DNA of 64,000 nucleotides. It comes from Coprousia sp963931435 (GTDB lineage Bacteria; Actinomycetota; Coriobacteriia; Coriobacteriales; Coriobacteriaceae). A program made the position numbers and the translations under genes. Within the stretch, counting starts at the first letter, position 1. Each line of letters opens with the position of its first letter. Shown piece by piece: positions 61,289 through 64,000 of the stretch. The notes below the pieces were generated by a model, which made no database searches, was not told the DNA's origin, and saw only the letters and a list, made by a program, of their open reading frames with translations. The stretch lies in NCBI GenBank assembly GCA_963931435.1, contig OZ007012.1, forward strand, positions 1,984,001-2,048,000, given 5' to 3'.

Positions 61289-61325
61289 GCCCCGCGCGCG
61301 GTGCCTGTGCGCGGGGCGCATTCTT
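61289..61325. terminator. Bidirectional terminator between usp and the kinase
   Basis: GCCCCGCGC (61289-61297) and GCGCGGGGC (61309-61317) form a perfect 9-bp stem, followed on the plus strand by GCATTCTTG. Both flanking genes end here. Confidence 0.55.
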
Positions 61326-61333
61326 GCGGCGCG

Positions 61334-62386
61334 TCAGTCGAAATAGCGGAACTTGTTGGTCGAGAAGCGCAGGGTCACCGCGAACCACTCACCGGGCCCG
61401 GAGGAGGCGGAGACGCCGACGCCTATCTTGTCGCACAGACGCTTCACCAGATAGAGCCCGATACCCGTCGAGCGCTTGCCCGTGCGCCCGTTCGCGCCGG
61501 TGAAGCCCTTGTCGAACACGCGCGGCAGATCGGCCTCCGAGACGCCGCAGCCGTTGTCGCGGACCTCGAGCTCAACGGCCTCGCTCGCGCGCCCCTGGTC
61601 CACCAGCCGCCCGGAGAACGTGATGGAGGCGCCTTCGGGACGCGCGTACTTCACGCTGTTCTGGATCAGCTGCCCCAGGATGAACTCGATCCACTTCTCG
61701 TCGGTGAACACCTCCAGTCCGAGGTCGCGCTGCACCGGTGCCACGTGCGCGGCGATGAGCGCCGGCGCGTTTGCCTTGAGGGCCGCCGCGACCAGGCCCG
61801 AGAGCTCGTGCTTGCGGATGAGGTAGTCGCGATCGACCGCCTCGGAGCGCGCATAGAAGAGCGCCTGGTCGATATAGCCCTCCACGCGGCGCAGCTCGTC
61901 ATCGATGCTGATGAGCTTGGCGTACGCATCCGTCCCGCCGGGCGCCTCCGAGAGGTTCTCGACCATGAGGTGCGCCGCCGCGAGCGGCGACTTGGCCTCG
62001 TGCACCCAAGTCTCGATGTACTCGCGGTAATCCGCCGTCTGGCGGCGCTGCGACGCCACGTCGTCGTTGGCCGCTTTGGCGATCTGCCGCAGGGCGTCGT
62101 AAGCTATCTGGCCCTCGAGGAAGTCGGGGCGGTCGATCACCTCGGCCAGCCACTGGGCGTAGTCGGAACCCGCCGCGTATCCGGCGAGATCGCGCCAGAA
62201 GCGGCGGCGACGCAGATAGGCGGTCGCCGCCACCGCCACCTCGCCCGCGACGAGCACCGCGCACACGAGCACCGTCAGATCCGGGTTCGAACCGGCCGCG
62301 ACCAGCAGGAAGCCCACGAGGGCGTCGATCGCGGCGGTGAGGACGACCTGCGGCAGGAGGGACCGGATGAAGCGCGCCGGCGTCAT
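61334..62386 (-). CDS. BceS-like intramembrane-sensing histidine kinase
   Basis: A 350-residue kinase with only two helices near the N-terminus (about 11-31 and 37-58) and almost no external loop, the layout of BceS-type kinases that read the state of an ABC transporter. The H-box is YIETWVHEAKSPL with His129, typical of the BceS group. N-box GQLIQNSVKYA, G1 VRDNGCGVSEADLPR, the GFTGANGR F-box and GIGLYLVKRLCDK are intact. It overlaps the regulator by 4 nt (ATGA). No ABC transporter lies next to it; the BceAB-like genes at 1.4-4.4 kb are 57 kb away. Confidence 0.9.
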   Translation of the reverse strand: MTPARFIRSLLPQVVLTAAIDALVGFLLVAAGSNPDLTVLVCAVLVAGEVAVAATAYLRRRRFWRDLAGYAAGSDYAQWLAEVIDRPDFLEGQIAYDALRQIAKAANDDVASQRRQTADYREYIETWVHEAKSPLAAAHLMVENLSEAPGGTDAYAKLISIDDELRRVEGYIDQALFYARSEAVDRDYLIRKHELSGLVAAALKANAPALIAAHVAPVQRDLGLEVFTDEKWIEFILGQLIQNSVKYARPEGASITFSGRLVDQGRASEAVELEVRDNGCGVSEADLPRVFDKGFTGANGRTGKRSTGIGLYLVKRLCDKIGVGVSASSGPGEWFAVTLRFSTNKFRYFD

Positions 62387-63054
62387 GACCGCACCGAATA
62401 GCCCTGGCCGCGATGCGTGACGAGGTAGCCGGTCACGCCGATCTTCTCCAGGGTCGCGCGCAGGCGGTTGATGTTGACGGTGAGCGTGTTGTCGTCGATG
62501 AAGGCGTCGGAATCCCAGAGGTCGCGCATGATGGCGGCACGGGGCACGATGGAGCCGGCGTGCTTGATGAGGAGCGTGAGGATGCGCAGCTCGTTCTTGG
62601 TGAGCTCCACCTGCCTGCCGTTCGCCGAGGCGGTTGAGCGCGTGAGGTCGAGCGTGACGCCCCCGTGCTCGAGCACGGCGCGGTCGGGTCCGCCCGTCGC
62701 GCGGCGCAGCAGCGCCTGGATGCGCGCGAGCAGCACGCGGGCGCGGTAGGGCTTGGCGATGAAGTCGTCGGCGCCCAGGTTCATGCTCATGACCTCGTCG
62801 ATTTCGGTGGTGCGCGAGGTCAGCACGATGATGGGGACCTCCGACGCGGCGCGCAACTCGCGGCATACGAACTGGCCGTCGGTGTCGGGCAGGGTGAGAT
62901 CGAGGAGCACCAGGTCGGGTCCGGCTGCGACGATGTCCTCGACCACATGGGAGAACTCCGTGCACGCCGCGACGCGATAGCCCTCGCGCTCCAGCACCTG
63001 CGCGAGCTCGGTGCGGATCGGGGCATCGTCTTCGACCACGTAGATGAGCGCCAT
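62383..63054 (-). CDS. BceR-like OmpR-family response regulator
   Basis: A 223-residue regulator. The receiver acidic pocket is YVVEDDAPIRTEL, the phospho-Asp is Asp52 in LVLLDLTLPDTDG, then LTSRTTEIDEVMSM and DDFIAKPYRARVLLARI. The effector is a winged helix with DDNTLTVNINRLRATLEKIG and GYLVTHRGQGYSV, the BceR-type C-terminus. ATG 63054 follows GAGGGGGACGG. Together with the kinase it should control genes protecting the lipid II cycle from peptide antibiotics. Confidence 0.92.
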   Translation of the reverse strand: MALIYVVEDDAPIRTELAQVLEREGYRVAACTEFSHVVEDIVAAGPDLVLLDLTLPDTDGQFVCRELRAASEVPIIVLTSRTTEIDEVMSMNLGADDFIAKPYRARVLLARIQALLRRATGGPDRAVLEHGGVTLDLTRSTASANGRQVELTKNELRILTLLIKHAGSIVPRAAIMRDLWDSDAFIDDNTLTVNINRLRATLEKIGVTGYLVTHRGQGYSVRS

Positions 63055-63188
63055 GCCGTCCCCCTCTGCCAGCCAGGCCGCCTGGGCGCGCGCCCGACCG
63101 CCTGGCCATCGGACCTTCTGCCCGCCGGGCGCCGCCCGGCAGATACCCCCATTATGCCCGTTCCGGATCCGGGCGAAGCGCGCCGACC

Positions 63189-63992
63189 CTAGCACCCCGC
63201 GCGGGCGAGCAGCGTCTCGTAGCCGTCGCGCAACAGCGCGACCAGCTCGTCGGAGGCCGACGGCGCCTCCGCACCCGAGGCGGGGACCACGCCGTGCTCG
63301 TCGGAGACGAGCAGCCAGGCTGCGCCGCTGACGTCGTCGCAGGCATCGTCGGAGACTCCGCCGCAGCCCGGCGTCGCGTCCACGCGCCCGCGCACGGCGT
63401 CCCCGGGCGCCGAGGCGCCATCGACATCGGCAGCAGCGTCCCCGGCCTGCGCGGCGGCCAAGGCGCCATCGGCATCGGCGAGGGCACGCGCGGCGAGGCC
63501 CTCGTCGAACGACACCGCGAAGCCCTTGGTGCGTGCGAGCTGCACCGCGAGCGTCACGGCGCCCGCGAGCCGCTCGTCCGCGGCGGCCCCCACGACGAGC
63601 CCCTCCCCGGTCGCGGCGCACAGAACCTCGGGCGCGACACCCGTCTCCCGCGCCTCGATGCGGGCGGTGCAGGCGCGCGCGGCCAGCGCGGCGCGGGAGG
63701 TTTCCTCCAGGGGCGTGTAGGGCCCCACCGACATGGCGGCGCGACCCGCGTCATCGACCACGAGCATGAGCACGCCCTCGTCGGGGACCTCGACCGTGGT
63801 GTCATCGGCGAGCGACCACTCGACATGCTGCTTGGCCCACGAGATGAGCCCGCGCGCCACCGGCTCGTCCGCGACGCGCCGCTGCGAGAGGGCGCGCATG
63901 TGGCGGTTCAGCAGCGGAACCGTGCGCGCCCTCATGCGCCAGCGGCACACCAGCACCGGCTCGCCCAACTTGAACTCATCCGTCTCGGCCAT
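63189..63992 (-). CDS. Unrecognised protein, start possibly beyond the window
   Basis: A 267-residue frame with ATG at 63992, eight bases from the window edge; the true start may lie outside. The first part reads FKLGEPVLVCRWRMRARTVPL, then RGLISWAKQHVEWSLADD. An Ala/Asp/Gly-rich middle (about 175-225) is low-complexity. There is no membrane helix or signal peptide. I recognise no family. It is on the same strand as the BceRS-like pair, with 134 nt between. Confidence 0.5.
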   Translation of the reverse strand: MAETDEFKLGEPVLVCRWRMRARTVPLLNRHMRALSQRRVADEPVARGLISWAKQHVEWSLADDTTVEVPDEGVLMLVVDDAGRAAMSVGPYTPLEETSRAALAARACTARIEARETGVAPEVLCAATGEGLVVGAAADERLAGAVTLAVQLARTKGFAVSFDEGLAARALADADGALAAAQAGDAAADVDGASAPGDAVRGRVDATPGCGGVSDDACDDVSGAAWLLVSDEHGVVPASGAEAPSASDELVALLRDGYETLLARAGC

Positions 63993-64000
63993 CGCAGCCC

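Noticed and set aside
62387..63109. Regulator-kinase fusion of 591 residues
   Set aside because: The upstream part of this frame is an out-of-frame shadow of the response regulator; kinase ATG 62386 overlaps the regulator stop as ATGA.

Overview
The window is GC-rich, densely coded DNA from a bacterial chromosome. The protein set points to the actinobacterial class Coriobacteriia (relatives of Collinsella, Enorma or Olsenella): an archaeal-looking type IA topoisomerase, the order topA-tmk-holB-ricT-comF, hypAB beside tatAC, VanRS-, PhoBR- and BceRS-like two-component systems, and many alanine/proline-rich loop insertions in housekeeping enzymes. This placement is inference from gene content; there is no rRNA gene and the genus cannot be fixed. 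About 60 genes are supported, most on the minus strand.

Layout. 1-0.8 kb: truncated IS110-family transposase. 1.0-4.7 kb: BceAB-type ABC transporter with a small secreted YxeA-like protein and a one-helix protein. 4.8-7.3 kb: large unrecognised TPR protein. 7.7-8.6 kb: a MutT (Nudix)-Vsr fusion, then a GNAT remnant. 9.4-11.4 kb: htpG. 11.6-14.7 kb: pstB with a PhoB/PhoR-like pair but no pstSCA. 15.0-17.1 kb: VanR/VanS-like pair, divergent from a D,D-carboxypeptidase gene (17.3-18.6 kb) whose promoter carries an 11-bp-phased direct repeat. 18.7-25.1 kb: tatD-ksgA, metG, rsmI and a GH5-like protein lacking its acid/base residue; then tRNA-Phe. 25.3-30.0 kb: SurA-like protein, NAD-type isocitrate dehydrogenase and an operon starting with a hydroxyacid dehydrogenase that has a His/Cys-rich tail. 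30.1-33 kb: degV, hpf, a solute-binding lipoprotein. 33.1-40.1 kb: comF, ricT, holB, tmk, topA. 40.4-46.1 kb: Spx/ArsC-like protein, hypB, hypA, tatC, tatA, a STAS protein, TPR and membrane proteins, an aminotransferase. 46.3-51.0 kb: two small genes, nhaA, ppaC, ROK glucokinase. 50.75-53.1 kb: a repeat-rich stretch around a zinc-ribbon gene. 53.1-64 kb: brnQ, an internally deleted AAA ATPase with low-GC appearance, pcrA, deoD, uppP, a universal stress protein, a BceRS-like pair and an unrecognised gene running to the window edge.

Functionally the window mixes housekeeping (translation, replication, protein export, RNA turnover) with envelope surveillance. Three two-component systems, UppP, D,D-carboxypeptidase and a Bce-type exporter all concern cell wall or lipid II stress. 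The strongest unusual signals are the MutT-Vsr fusion; the repeat locus at 52.2-53.0 kb, with 19-bp repeats in exact phase, 12-bp repeats and a 27-bp inverted repeat; the putative VanR-type operator before dacA; the metal-binding tail on the dehydrogenase; and enzymes that have lost catalytic motifs (GH5, AAA, ArsC-like).
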